Positions 11,001 to 21,015 of a DNA stretch of 64,000 nt are shown here, in pieces. Every line of letters begins with the position of its first letter. The stretch's first letter is position 1. The DNA comes from an archaeon (lineage in GTDB: Archaea > Nanobdellota > Nanobdellia > Pacearchaeales > JAPDKA01). A program made the translations under genes and the position numbers. Location: the NCBI GenBank assembly GCA_029258825.1, contig JAPDKA010000003.1:192065-256064 (forward strand), read 5' to 3'. The notes under the pieces were generated by a model. That model was not told where the DNA came from. It did no database searches and saw only the letters and a program-made list of their open reading frames with translations.

Positions 11001-14000
11001 AGATATAAAATTGCAGAAAGAAACGAGGGAGGAATACCAACAAAACTTGAGAAAGTTACAGATAAAGATGATCCCATCATGCAAGTTACAACTGTACGTA
11101 AGTTAAGATGTTCTAATGAGTTTGCTAATACTGAACAAACTAAGATAAGATTTCACGAAACAGGAAAGTATGCTGGTTTACCTAGTTATTTGCCAATAAT
11201 AAGAGGAAAATTCAAAGGTTATTATGCATACATGCCTTCTGTTATTGATACTCGTGCAGGCGGTGGTTTAAGCACATATTTAGAAAATGGTATGCCGAAC
11301 AACATATGGATATGTAATATTGGTGAGAATGGCATAGCTGATTTTGCTTTTACTGGTAATATTAATGATGATGAATGCATTCAAGTTATTGCCAACATAC
11401 CACAAATTAGAACAAGCATGTGTGATTTAAGCGAAGCCGAGTTTACAAGCTTGTACAACACTATAAAAAAATGTATTGCAGAAGCTGCAAACCAATTTGG
11501 ACAAAAAGGAGAAATAAAAACAACATGCGGAAATTTTATACGTGGTAAACCATTAGCAGAAAAACCAACATTACAATGCTATGATATCATGCCGATAACA
11601 GATTGTAAAATTTTATTCAATGTTTGCGATCCTGTTGTATGCCCACCATCAAGATGTGATTTTGGTGGACGCTACCCTGTCAGTGATGTAATACAAACAG
11701 GCATCATTGGTAGTTTGTTATTATGTTTACCTAACTTTGAAGGCGGCAAAGGTGTGCTAATGCCAATCTGCCTAACAGGCTTACATGCAGGAATAGACGG
11801 ATTAACAAAAGTGTTAGAAGCGACACGCGACTGTATGCAAGAACGTATTAATTCTGGAAAATATATAGGAATATGTGACCAAATATTTAGCTTTTATCTT
11901 TGCCAACTATTATGGCAAAACATAGGCCCGTTTGTGCAATCAGGATTACAAACAATAACGTCTGGATTGCTGGATAGAGGTGGGGGCGAATACAGCAACT
12001 TCATTGCAAGTTTTAACACAGCATTCAAATCTGTAGAATACTTAAACCAATACTACGGAATTACAGCAAAAAAGGTGTTTAAACTTGGTAATACTGCAGA
12101 GATTGCAACAGGATTCTGTAAGAATTTTGCATCAATAGCATTCCCTACTCAAGCAAGCCTAATAGATCAATTAGCCGAACCAGAAAGCCCGTACCAGTTT
12201 ACTGCTTGGTTCACTGAAACACCATATACAGAAGTAACAGTTCCTGCTCAAAGCCATTACAAAGTATTTTATTTCATTTATGCTGGCAAAGATCAAGGAG
12301 TTTACTACAGTGTTTATCTAAAAAACCCTGCACAGACTGGCTATACATACATACCACAAATATTAACAATAGAAACAGGATACTTACAAAAAGGACAGTA
12401 CTTACAAAGATCAAAAGATATAGTCGCAGCAAGTGGTTATAGCGAGCTATGTGTAAATATAAACGGAAAGGAATCATGTGGGTTTGGCAGTGTAAGTACT
12501 AATTTTGCTTTAGAAGAAATAAAAAATATTTATCTTGAAAATCAATTGAAAGCAGATATAACAAAATCAAGTGAATGTGTTGCAGGCAAACCAAGCTTCT
12601 TGCCTGCCATACCAAATCTAAACTTACAAACAGCTGCTGTCGATGCTATAAAACCTGTTCTATATAGAAGAGGTATAATCCGTGTATGTGCAACAAAAAA
12701 TCCTGGTGTTGGTGCTGAAGAAGAAAAATGGGTGAAAGTTGGCTATTGTGACACACCTGAAGTTGGATGCTGGCTTTATGTTGAGAGCGTAGAGCAAGCA
12801 ATAAGCGATCTTGGAATAAAACAACAATTGCTCAATGATATTGAAAAACAAAGAATAGCTTACATGATAGATGAACAAGGTTATTTGACTGAAGAAGCGA
12901 CAAAAAATGTTACAGAGAAAATTGAAAAAAAAGTAAGCGATCTGATTAGTGAAATCAATAAAGAAAAATGTGAGGAAAAACAACTTAAAGAATTAAAAGA
13001 AAATGTTAAAAAAATAGTTACAGAAATAGAGGAAAACGAAAGTAAAATTATTCTTGAGTCACCACTTGCAGAAATAAGATTGTTAAAAGCAAGATTGTGG
13101 AAGGCACTAGCATTAAAATTGAAAGAATGTGAAAGAAAAGCAGAAGAAGTTAAAGAAAAAGAAATACCAGAAAGAAAAATTGGATTACAAACATTAATAA
13201 TTAGGTGTAGAAATCAAGATGGTAAGTTTATAAGAAAAGAATATTGTAAAGAAATACTATACGGTACACCTACAGATATTAGATTTGATGTTTGGCCTGT
13301 AGAAGGTAAATTCTATAATGTCAGTTCATGCTACGGATGTAGGAAGCTTTCATTACATACTGGAGGGGCCGATTTAGGATGTTCATCTGAATATCCAGAC
13401 TTCCATGATGGGATTGATATTGAAGCTAATGAAGGAGCTAAAGTATATGCCCTAATTCATGGAAAAGTAATTAGAGTGATAAAAAATTGTAACCAAAATT
13501 GTCAGAATCGTAATGAATGTGATATTGGTTGTAGTTACGGCAATACTGTGATCATAAGAAGTGATGATAAAAGAATTGTTATAAGGTATTCACATCTTAA
13601 AGATGTGTATGTTGATGAAGGGGATAAAATTTATCTTGACGAATATAGTAGAAGTGGGGGACTTGGAGTTGGGCTTACTAAAAAAGTAATTGGAACAGTA
13701 GGAAATACTGGTGTATCTACAGGGCCACACTTACACATAAGTGTGTATTATGTTGATCTGTCCAAGAGTGATGATGAAGTAGCTAATCTAGCATTAAGGA
13801 AAGATACAGCTAACGTTGACCCTCTTACACTTTTTTCTGACTATATTTTAGAAAATATAATCTTTGATACAAACAGCAACTGCTTACATACTTACAACAT
13901 AAATAGTTTTGATGAAATCATTGATGCTATCAAATCTAGACGCGATTTTGTATGTTGTAAAGAGCTAACAAAAGAGGCTCAAGGAAAAAAATGGTATGCT

Positions 14001-16574
14001 TGTAGGGTTAATGATGTTTATCAATGTGTTCCTGATAGAAGTATGTGTGATAATGGACAATTTGTACATTGTGAGAGTAATACGAAGGAAAAATGTGAAG
14101 AATGTTTAAGAAAATTAGATAAACAACAAAATGGAAAACTTTTAGGTTGTGATGCTTGTGGTGCAGGTATATCAAATATTTGTGATATAGAAGAATGTCA
14201 CAAATTAAATAATTGTTTTTTCTTTTTTAATACTATCAATCCATGCAAAGATTGTTCACAAGCAAAAAGTTGTATAGATTTTTCCAACGATAAAGAACAA
14301 TGTGAAAACATAATTTGCACTCTAGATGCTGGATTAATTTGTAAATTTGAAAGTTATTTACCTTCTGGTGTATCTTGTGTGGGAGTAAAAGATCCAACTA
14401 TAACTTTTATGGAGAGGGTGTGGTTTTTATTTGAAATTAATAAAGAAAAAGAATTAGAGTATATTGTTAATAATAGAAAACTCATTGTGACTTTGGTTGC
14501 AAAACAACAAACAGAAAACATACAAGATGAGATAAGTAAGCTTATATTATACATCAACATAATTAAATCATTACATGAAATCAAACAAGAAAAAAACATA
14601 GAAAATATAAAAGATAAGCTAAATAAAATAGAAAGTGATTTAGAAAAATTGAAAGAAAAAGTGGGGAGAGAACCAGAAGAAAAATTAAGCCTACAAATAA
14701 TTATATCTAAAATTGAAGGAAGAATAGCAAAACTGAAGAAAAAAGTAAACGAAGGGCGAAAAATCAAACCAGAAGAAGCTTCTTCTTTATATAAAGAATA
14801 TAGTGAGTACATAAATAACCATTATAAAGAATTCGAAAACCTGCAGGTAGACTGTGCAGATTTTGCAATAACCTTGCTATTCAACTTTGTTCAGGAGTAC
14901 AACGAGAAACATATGGATAAACAACTAGTTTTAACATTATACGATATAAATGGAAAGCAAGTAAAAAGTAACGATTTAAAAGAATATAAAGCAAAAGTTG
15001 ACGCAAAAAGTATAGCACTATATAACACAAAAGTAATAGAAAGAGAGGAAATTATACCTGGTGATTTAATTTCTTTTGATAGAACAAAAGAATTAAATCG
15101 TGGTATGGAAATTTGGGATACTGTCGTAATTGTCGATAAAAAGTTGAAAAGTAGAGTCAATAATCAAGAATATTACAAATATATATTAATGAAAGGTGAT
15201 ATAATATTAAGAGAACACGTCCCGTTACAAGTTAAGGTTATAGAAATAGATGAAACGAACAAAGATGAAAATTATAAAAAGTATTTCTTAGGAAGCCCGT
15301 ATGTTTATCAAGGTAAAGCAAGGAGATGGGATTTTGAAGAAATAATTAAAATCGTAAGTTTACCAACCGCAAAAGATTTCTTGGATAGTACAACAAAAAC
15401 ACAAGAAAAAAAACAAAAGCCATGGCAAGCTATATTAGTTTCTGGTAACATAAATAGAGGTTATAGTACAGAAGGGAAAACAATTGATTATACTGATGAT
15501 ACAACTAAAATCTGTGTTATCCTTACAGATGGGCAATCATACTTTAATCCAAAATTAAAAGGAACACAGATTTTAATTGGAGACAAACAAATAAGTACAA
15601 AGAACATAGAGAATAATAATATAAAAATAAGATGGCAAATAATATCTCCAAAATGGAAACATAGTATAAGGAATAATTGTAACCCTACCTACAAATGTAA
15701 ATTGAACAAAGATAGTTACGTATGCAGTAAAAATACTTACTGGATAAATTATCAAGGTGAAAATTATGAAGTAGTAGAATATTCTGCAGAGGATTTAGGC
15801 TATCAAAACTACTGGTGTATAAAACCAACGTCAAAAGTGGGAACATACTGGTATAGGGCCATAATTGAAATCGATGGGAAAACAATATATGCAGGACCAA
15901 AATTTGCCAGTGAGACCAACGAAGAAAATAACAAGATCTTAGTAGGAAAGGGTTATAATAAAAACAACATCTTAACATTTAGCGATTACTTAAAAATACC
16001 TAACAAAGAATGTGAAGATAAGAAAACTTGTGCCGGAGTTTTCGTAATCGATCCAAGAAAGGCTATGAGGATAAGTAGAAAATCAAATTACTATGATGAA
16101 AACAAAGAAAAATGTGAGGAAATTGGAAAGACAAGATGTAAAATAATTGAGATGGCTGAAAGTTATCGCAATGTACCTTATGTAGAATACCATCCTAATA
16201 AATGTGATTTACTTGATAAAAGTGTGAGTGATGAATACTTGGCAGCAGAATGTGGAAGCTTTGTTAATGCTACATACCTTAGATTTGGAATAAATAGATA
16301 CACCCACATTGAAGGCCAAGCAAATACTTTAGTTTCGGGAGATGTCGCATTTAATACTAAAGATGGGTTTATTAAAGTAGGAGATATAATAATAACTAAA
16401 AATAGCATGTATATACTTTTCAACGATAAAGGTCTTCCAAACCATTTAGATAAAAACGATATAGTACTGTACTCGAGTTTTAATACAGGAACAGTAAGAA
16501 CTGCAAAAATTGAACAATTGGCATTTTATAAGAATAATGAAAAGATACAGATATATATACCATCATTTCAATAA
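8052..16574 (+). CDS. giant secreted protein with M23 (LytM-type) peptidase domain and NlpC/P60-like segments
   Basis: 2840 aa; signal peptide (SILSILLIVLFSYGFQLANA); FHDGIDIEA ... GPHLHISV (HxxxD + HxH of M23); VDCADFAITLLF...GDLISF and AAECGSFVNATYLRFGI...NHLDKNDIVLYSS resemble NlpC/P60 cores. Confidence 0.75.
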   Translation: MNMPRLMLSPVKKTLFSILSILLIVLFSYGFQLANAQPMQYYEKPEQFFLFLNDSCNQIESTDFIVYSKPFSCSPAVVTSDLLEERPVVVFCKVAGLKINPLIEMPMIKSIRVRLINRSKVVSSAVFHPARLASTIDFTKEFELRGTPTITDLGYVTIYLQPMPEEEMPENVTVQLQAEIQYDVARLYGIDRNELWLAKLDDEEWQKNFNDYAIFNGRAFARLIDVTGSSATISIYDKNLMYPYTITLKEGERKKIPLAGFYCPTYYSIELSSIDIAKPTAYIYINGKLYSVVEGESFYVDDVYCRVESVNLGFMHNTGTVSLVCGGKKIELSVEQAKATIMVDDAKYEKSVGDSLLIDGKYFYVGYIAKVIENDKTDEFVLLFESKTGEAISEKDLKKVINMINDAFEQEVKKQGVLTLSLVQEVIKQNQVKQKLEKYGFSSNIWVIETNVVKSIGNSEVKLESTTALATGKISTDAYEAYEKAKQAYLDVAYQHPFTPYEDSYAGLIALQEAKELAKSFGNIQDEAMILQKIIETYSSDDATRNIAKLAEIELNRLTTLSYEKASNTVEIQSKPFVFSLAYILTPNLEKLNAKIEVNGQQGVYGLNDFISDSWYIANIQENSIVVKTKDVSNEKYGQNIVVSEETTARLYEMKDGEKQYFEVKLISTNVEKQAKIVVIPPEERRISKNNFTITIGIEKRTFQLNPEQASKTIEKLNKTIEKLNAINNKLYNTVKVWKKACYATGIALTIKNFISNLGGKALARNIALRGVTGNDGWLAICSDKVNKGLSRSIDECLFENADKVESDVNKIAEALQQAEEIMQQAENKCKNKGGEEKEKCFYEQIKPQNIFNNINLAELYNAYLISKDDVKKLLAAQFAKRSVSTDLQKKLEQAINAKLDYWKKASELLSQGKEIKNGRSESTVVRLTPGMEITAKVFQEENDVKYGRESFKGKWVVDIITEQESYYLVLDPLAQDRFRVKERYKIAERNEGGIPTKLEKVTDKDDPIMQVTTVRKLRCSNEFANTEQTKIRFHETGKYAGLPSYLPIIRGKFKGYYAYMPSVIDTRAGGGLSTYLENGMPNNIWICNIGENGIADFAFTGNINDDECIQVIANIPQIRTSMCDLSEAEFTSLYNTIKKCIAEAANQFGQKGEIKTTCGNFIRGKPLAEKPTLQCYDIMPITDCKILFNVCDPVVCPPSRCDFGGRYPVSDVIQTGIIGSLLLCLPNFEGGKGVLMPICLTGLHAGIDGLTKVLEATRDCMQERINSGKYIGICDQIFSFYLCQLLWQNIGPFVQSGLQTITSGLLDRGGGEYSNFIASFNTAFKSVEYLNQYYGITAKKVFKLGNTAEIATGFCKNFASIAFPTQASLIDQLAEPESPYQFTAWFTETPYTEVTVPAQSHYKVFYFIYAGKDQGVYYSVYLKNPAQTGYTYIPQILTIETGYLQKGQYLQRSKDIVAASGYSELCVNINGKESCGFGSVSTNFALEEIKNIYLENQLKADITKSSECVAGKPSFLPAIPNLNLQTAAVDAIKPVLYRRGIIRVCATKNPGVGAEEEKWVKVGYCDTPEVGCWLYVESVEQAISDLGIKQQLLNDIEKQRIAYMIDEQGYLTEEATKNVTEKIEKKVSDLISEINKEKCEEKQLKELKENVKKIVTEIEENESKIILESPLAEIRLLKARLWKALALKLKECERKAEEVKEKEIPERKIGLQTLIIRCRNQDGKFIRKEYCKEILYGTPTDIRFDVWPVEGKFYNVSSCYGCRKLSLHTGGADLGCSSEYPDFHDGIDIEANEGAKVYALIHGKVIRVIKNCNQNCQNRNECDIGCSYGNTVIIRSDDKRIVIRYSHLKDVYVDEGDKIYLDEYSRSGGLGVGLTKKVIGTVGNTGVSTGPHLHISVYYVDLSKSDDEVANLALRKDTANVDPLTLFSDYILENIIFDTNSNCLHTYNINSFDEIIDAIKSRRDFVCCKELTKEAQGKKWYACRVNDVYQCVPDRSMCDNGQFVHCESNTKEKCEECLRKLDKQQNGKLLGCDACGAGISNICDIEECHKLNNCFFFFNTINPCKDCSQAKSCIDFSNDKEQCENIICTLDAGLICKFESYLPSGVSCVGVKDPTITFMERVWFLFEINKEKELEYIVNNRKLIVTLVAKQQTENIQDEISKLILYINIIKSLHEIKQEKNIENIKDKLNKIESDLEKLKEKVGREPEEKLSLQIIISKIEGRIAKLKKKVNEGRKIKPEEASSLYKEYSEYINNHYKEFENLQVDCADFAITLLFNFVQEYNEKHMDKQLVLTLYDINGKQVKSNDLKEYKAKVDAKSIALYNTKVIEREEIIPGDLISFDRTKELNRGMEIWDTVVIVDKKLKSRVNNQEYYKYILMKGDIILREHVPLQVKVIEIDETNKDENYKKYFLGSPYVYQGKARRWDFEEIIKIVSLPTAKDFLDSTTKTQEKKQKPWQAILVSGNINRGYSTEGKTIDYTDDTTKICVILTDGQSYFNPKLKGTQILIGDKQISTKNIENNNIKIRWQIISPKWKHSIRNNCNPTYKCKLNKDSYVCSKNTYWINYQGENYEVVEYSAEDLGYQNYWCIKPTSKVGTYWYRAIIEIDGKTIYAGPKFASETNEENNKILVGKGYNKNNILTFSDYLKIPNKECEDKKTCAGVFVIDPRKAMRISRKSNYYDENKEKCEEIGKTRCKIIEMAESYRNVPYVEYHPNKCDLLDKSVSDEYLAAECGSFVNATYLRFGINRYTHIEGQANTLVSGDVAFNTKDGFIKVGDIIITKNSMYILFNDKGLPNHLDKNDIVLYSSFNTGTVRTAKIEQLAFYKNNEKIQIYIPSFQ

Positions 16575-16613
16575 AACAAAGATAAAAAAATAAAAAATAA
16601 AATTTAACTTAAA

Positions 16614-16928
16614 TTAAGGGTCTCTTTTATCTCCTGTTCTTCCTCCCGGTAGATACTTATTCTCTTCAAGTTTAAACTCTATACGTTGGTGAAAGTACAA
16701 TGAATCCTTTTCATCCTTTATTGTTTCGTCAATATAACTTACACCATCTGGTGAAAGTTTGCGCTCATACTTAAAATGCTTATCTCTGTACTCTGCAGTA
16801 ACTGAAATACCATTTCCGTTTACTGGGCAAATTATTTCTCGTATTACTTGTTGTTTAGGTGCCATACAACCTATTGTTGCTAGCATTCCAAACCCTAACA
16901 AAATATTTGCTAGTCTTTTCCTTGCCAT
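16614..16928 (-). CDS. small lipoprotein-like protein
   Basis: 104 aa; hydrophobic N-terminus followed by lipobox-like ATIGC. Confidence 0.4.
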   Translation of the reverse strand: MARKRLANILLGFGMLATIGCMAPKQQVIREIICPVNGNGISVTAEYRDKHFKYERKLSPDGVSYIDETIKDEKDSLYFHQRIEFKLEENKYLPGGRTGDKRDP

Positions 16929-17022
16929 TTTAAAGTATTTAATTTAATTTATGTTTATTGTTAACTAAAAGAAATGTAGTTTAAAAACTTTTCGATTCGT
17001 TACCACTATAAAATTTAAACAG

Positions 17023-17106
17023 TGCGGGGGGCAGGATTCGAACCTGCGCAGGCACTAAGCCACCTGGTCTTGAGCCAGGCCCGTTTGACCACTCCGGCAC
17101 CCCCGC
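17023..17106 (-). tRNA. tRNA-Leu(CAA)
   Basis: Cloverleaf on minus strand: GCGGGGG acceptor, CCTGG-CTCAAGA-CCAGG anticodon arm, long variable arm, GGTTCGAATCC T-loop. Confidence 0.95.
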
Positions 17107-17172
17107 AAATAGCTATCGCTAACAAAAAACTGTAAGAAATTATAAATTTTGAGTTTTTATATGTTATGGTCA

Positions 17173-17424
17173 TTATTTTATATTAGCAGGAGAAATATAA
17201 ATGATTGTATCTCCTCTAACAAATGTTAACCCTAAATGTTTTTTGATTTCACCATTTTCTATTTCTCTAGCATTGTCTAACACTATGTTAATGTGTATAT
17301 CAAACGCTAGCAATACTCCAACAAGTTGTTTATCGTTTTTCAACTGTACAATCATTTCTTTTCCCTTCGATTGATTCAACAGATCAAGTGGTCTCTCTAT
17401 ATTGTTTGTCATGTTACAACTCAA
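17173..17424 (-). CDS. Sm-like (LSm/SmAP) RNA-binding protein
   Basis: RPLDLLNQSKGKEMIVQLKNDKQLVGVLLAFDIHINIVLDNA...GLTFVRGDTIIYISP: Sm1/Sm2 motifs; start probably at MTNNIERP. Confidence 0.85.
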   Translation of the reverse strand: MSCNMTNNIERPLDLLNQSKGKEMIVQLKNDKQLVGVLLAFDIHINIVLDNAREIENGEIKKHLGLTFVRGDTIIYISPANIK

Positions 17425-17485
17425 ACAATTATATTTTTAAATGTTTCGATGAAATAAAAGAGCTTAAAGCTAAAAACAATCAACG

Positions 17486-17500
17486 CGAAAGATTTAAAAA
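17486..17500 (+). promoter_or_regulatory. archaeal BRE/TATA promoter for rpS8e
   Basis: CGAAAGATTTAAAAA, ~23-37 nt upstream of the internal ATG at 17523; nearly identical to the rRNA promoter at 58703. Confidence 0.6.
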
Positions 17501-17522
17501 AGAAATTAAGCTGAACATTAAC

Positions 17523-17891
17523 ATGGTAACAAGAAAAGGAAGAAAGGTTACTGGGGGGAAATATAGAGCACAAAGAAAAATTAGAAAATATGAAAAACAA
17601 GGCCTTCAAAGAAAAGTAAAGTTAGGAGAAACAAAAAGAAAAACACTACGAATGCGTGGAGGAAAAAAGAAAACAGTATTGCTCCAGGCAAATACAGCTA
17701 ATGTAACAATGAAAGATGGAAAAACAAAAGTTGTAAAAATCTTAAAAGTAATAGAAACACCATCTAACCGATTTTGGGCAAGAGCAAATATACTAGTGAA
17801 AGGTGCAATCATAGAGACTGAAATCGGAAAAGCGAAAATAACAAACAGACCAAGCCAAGAAGGAACAGTCAATGCCGTATTGATCGAATAA
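17523..17891 (+). CDS. 30S ribosomal protein S8e
   Basis: MVTRKGRKVTGGKYRAQRKIRKYEKQG...; the listed ORF start (17388) is 45 codons too early and overlaps the promoter. Confidence 0.9.
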   Translation: MVTRKGRKVTGGKYRAQRKIRKYEKQGLQRKVKLGETKRKTLRMRGGKKKTVLLQANTANVTMKDGKTKVVKILKVIETPSNRFWARANILVKGAIIETEIGKAKITNRPSQEGTVNAVLIE

Positions 17892-17898
17892 TTCTTTG

Positions 17899-19023
17899 TT
17901 ATATTCTATCAAGTACTGCTACTACTTCTACATGCTTTGTATTTGGAAACATATCAAACGCTTTAATGCATGACAATTTGTAATTAGTTAACATACCAAT
18001 AGATTGTGCTAGATTTTTCGGATTGCAAGAAACCCAAATAATTCTTTTTGCTTCACAATCATTAAGATAGCGTAAAAACCTCTTTGATAGTCCAGCTCGT
18101 GGTGGATCAACAATAATATTTTCAAATTTTTCGAACTTCAACTTGCCTTTCACAAGATCTCTTAAAAAAGTAAAGGCATCTTGATTAACAAACTCTACAT
18201 TAGGAATATTATTATGTGCTTTATTAAGATTGGCAAGCTCGATGCTTTCTTTATTTATTTCAACACCGACAACATCTCGAACTTTGTTAATAGAAAGTGT
18301 AATAGTACCAATACCACAAAATAAATCTAGAACTGTGGAAGAATTGACATTTGATAAAATAAAACTATAAAGTTTATCTATCATGAAGATGTTTGATTGC
18401 AAAAATGTATTAGGACCAACAAAAAATTGTTTGCCAAGGATATCCTGAACTATATAACGATCACCAATATGAAAAAGGAGATCACCAAAAGATACATCAC
18501 TTTTTGTGTTATTAAGTAAAAAATGAACAGACTTCAAATGATGTGTTTCATTTAATAATTTTTTACAATGCTCTTGCAATTTGTTTATCAATGCATTAAA
18601 GTTACTACAAGTAGCAGATACAACCATACAAAGCATTGTCTGGATAGCAGATTTATGTAGGGTGGATTTTATTACAACATACCTTAAGAAACCTTGATGT
18701 GTTTTCAAGTCATAATAAGGAAAATCAAAAACAAAAGATCTTACTCTAGATAAAAGTTCATTTGCTTCTTCTGGCATTAATAAGCAATGATCTATGTCTA
18801 AGACTTTGTCCCATCTGCCAGCACGAAGACCTAGCTTACCATCATAATAAACAAAATCCATTCTATGCCTATAACCGGGTTGTTTAACAGATGCTTCTAA
18901 GGGAATATCTGCACCAAACAACGAGTAAAGTAATTTTTTCTTAAATTCGATTTGTTCAGGATAACTTAAAGGAAGACTGCACCCACCACAAATGTTAAAT
19001 TTATCACAAGTGTCTTTTTGCAT
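17899..19023 (-). CDS. TrmA/RumA-family RNA (uracil-5)-methyltransferase
   Basis: CDKFNICGGC Fe-S-type cysteines; VLDLFCGIGTITLSI; IIVDPPRAGLSKR; VSCNPKNLAQ. Confidence 0.85.
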   Translation of the reverse strand: MQKDTCDKFNICGGCSLPLSYPEQIEFKKKLLYSLFGADIPLEASVKQPGYRHRMDFVYYDGKLGLRAGRWDKVLDIDHCLLMPEEANELLSRVRSFVFDFPYYDLKTHQGFLRYVVIKSTLHKSAIQTMLCMVVSATCSNFNALINKLQEHCKKLLNETHHLKSVHFLLNNTKSDVSFGDLLFHIGDRYIVQDILGKQFFVGPNTFLQSNIFMIDKLYSFILSNVNSSTVLDLFCGIGTITLSINKVRDVVGVEINKESIELANLNKAHNNIPNVEFVNQDAFTFLRDLVKGKLKFEKFENIIVDPPRAGLSKRFLRYLNDCEAKRIIWVSCNPKNLAQSIGMLTNYKLSCIKAFDMFPNTKHVEVVAVLDRI

Positions 19024-19095
19024 TAAAAACTAAAAATAGAAAGGTTTTTAAATGTTTTTTGATTAACTTTAAAAAAGTTTCGAAAAATTTTTAAA

Positions 19096-20031
19096 ATGGC
19101 CAAAAAAGCTAAAAAACGCCGATGTCCTGAATGTGGTTCTAAAAACTTAATATATGATGAACAACATGGAGAGATAATCTGTGCCAATTGTGGCCTAGTG
19201 ATAGAAGAGAAAATGATTGATGTAGGTAAAGACTGGAGACAATTCGAAGATACAAAAAGACATGGTAGGGCTGGTGCACCAATCTCAATGCAAAAATTTG
19301 ACTTAGGGCTTAGCACTAACGTAGGAAGAGCTGCAGATATTTACCAGTTAGGATCCGACAAAAAAACAAAAAAATTCTTCAGGCTAAAAAAGTGGCAAGA
19401 GAGGGTTGGCACAAGTATAGAACGTAATCTAAGGCTAGCTTTAGCAGAACTTGTGAGAATAGTATCATACTTAAACTTACCAAACATAGTAAGAGAAGAA
19501 GCGGCAAGACTTTACAATCTTGCATTAAGGCAAGGTTTAGTACGAGGGCGCAGCATGGAATCCGTAGTTGCCGCATGTATATATGCAGCATGCCGAACAT
19601 ATAGTATACCTCGTACTTTAGATGAAATTGCTGCAGCATCAAACATAGAAAGGAAAGAGGTAGGAAGGACTTACAGATTTATAGTAAGAAAATTAGGGTT
19701 CAAAATAAAGCCAAGTGATCCAAAGGATTACATAGCAAGATTCGGAAGTATACTAAAATTAAGTCCAAAAACTCAAAGTGATGCATTAAAAATCTTGAAA
19801 AAAGCAGAATCTGTTGAGTTAACTTCTGGAAGAGGTCCTGCTGGAATAGCTGCAGCTGCATTGTACATAGCGGCATTGCTAAATGATGAAAAAAGAACCC
19901 AAAGAGAAGTGGCGGATGTGGCAGGAATTACTGAAGTAACTATAAGAAACAGGTATAAAGAACTGCTAGAGAGGACAGGATTGGAAGACAAAATAAAAGA
20001 AAAAGAAAGACAAAGTAAGAGAAAAAAATAA
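19096..20031 (+). CDS. tfb: transcription initiation factor B (TFB/TFIIB)
   Basis: Zn ribbon CPECGSKNLIYDEQHGEIICANCGLVIEE plus two cyclin-like repeats. Confidence 0.95.
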   Translation: MAKKAKKRRCPECGSKNLIYDEQHGEIICANCGLVIEEKMIDVGKDWRQFEDTKRHGRAGAPISMQKFDLGLSTNVGRAADIYQLGSDKKTKKFFRLKKWQERVGTSIERNLRLALAELVRIVSYLNLPNIVREEAARLYNLALRQGLVRGRSMESVVAACIYAACRTYSIPRTLDEIAAASNIERKEVGRTYRFIVRKLGFKIKPSDPKDYIARFGSILKLSPKTQSDALKILKKAESVELTSGRGPAGIAAAALYIAALLNDEKRTQREVADVAGITEVTIRNRYKELLERTGLEDKIKEKERQSKRKK

Positions 20032-20082
20032 TCAAAAACAACTTTTTTATTTTATTTATTATTTAAAAAATTGTAAATACAA

Positions 20083-20982
20083 TCAATAGGTTATCTTAAG
20101 TAGGTCTTTGGCTACGATTGTATTTGGAAAAATCTTTTTAGCCTCTCTTAATAATGGCTGGGAGGTTTTATAACGTTGGCTTATATGCGTCAAAATAAGT
20201 TGCTTTACTTTTGCTTTTTTTGCTAGCATTGCAGCTTGTTCTGCCGTCATATGTCCAAACTCTTTTGCTTTTTCTAAAAAGTTGGAAGTAAGAGTAGAAT
20301 CGACAACAAGAATTGTAGAGTTCTTAACGTAATTTATAAGCTCCTCAAAAAAGAGTGTATCCAAAACAATACTTATGCTTACTCCAGGCTTAACAAATGT
20401 TGCCTCTTTGGGCGTGATTTTCCTGTTTTTATAAACAACAGATACACCTTTTTGCAATTTTCCCAAAAGAGGCCCAGGAAGTTTATTAATAAATTCTGGT
20501 TTTATTTTTCTCTTATCTTTTTCAATAAATCTAAACCCAAAAGCGCCACCAGGATGTTTTAATTTGAATGCTTTAACAACAAAGTTTTCTTCTGTTAATA
20601 TTATACCATGATGAACAGGTTTTACACTTAATTTTAAATCACCAAAATCAAAATATTTTGCCATATCTTTAAGATATTGGGAAAGTTTTCTAGGCCCGTA
20701 AATAGTCAATTGTTTTGTATATTCGCTAGCTTGAAGTGTTTGTAACAATCCTGGCAAACCTAAAATATGGTCACCATGAAGATGACTGATAAATATATGT
20801 GTAATTTTTGTTGGACTTATTTTGGCTAATCTAAACTGTCTCTGCGTGCCCTCACCGCAATCAAATAGCAAACCATAATTGAGATATCTTAAAAATATAG
20901 AAGTATGATTTCTTTTTGCTGTAGGAATCATTGCTGAGGTACCTAAAAATATTAACTCTCTCATATAGTTTAAGAATTCCAA
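20083..20982 (-). CDS. rnz: ribonuclease Z (tRNA 3' endonuclease)
   Basis: FLGTSAMIPTAKRNHTSIFLRY; HLHGDHILGLPGLLQT; LTHISQRY. Confidence 0.9.
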   Translation of the reverse strand: MEFLNYMRELIFLGTSAMIPTAKRNHTSIFLRYLNYGLLFDCGEGTQRQFRLAKISPTKITHIFISHLHGDHILGLPGLLQTLQASEYTKQLTIYGPRKLSQYLKDMAKYFDFGDLKLSVKPVHHGIILTEENFVVKAFKLKHPGGAFGFRFIEKDKRKIKPEFINKLPGPLLGKLQKGVSVVYKNRKITPKEATFVKPGVSISIVLDTLFFEELINYVKNSTILVVDSTLTSNFLEKAKEFGHMTAEQAAMLAKKAKVKQLILTHISQRYKTSQPLLREAKKIFPNTIVAKDLLKITY

Positions 20983-21015
20983 AAAGGTTATAAAGCTTTT
21001 GGAATTTTAGCTAAT

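Noticed and set aside
9018-16423. Many minus-strand ORFs antisense to the giant exoprotein gene
   Set aside because: Low-complexity, Phe/Leu/Ser-rich antisense translations of an AT-rich gene; no motif support.
17388-17522. 45-codon N-terminal extension of the S8e ORF
   Set aside because: Contains the promoter (CGAAAGATTTAAAAA) and is absent from S8e; start reset to 17523.
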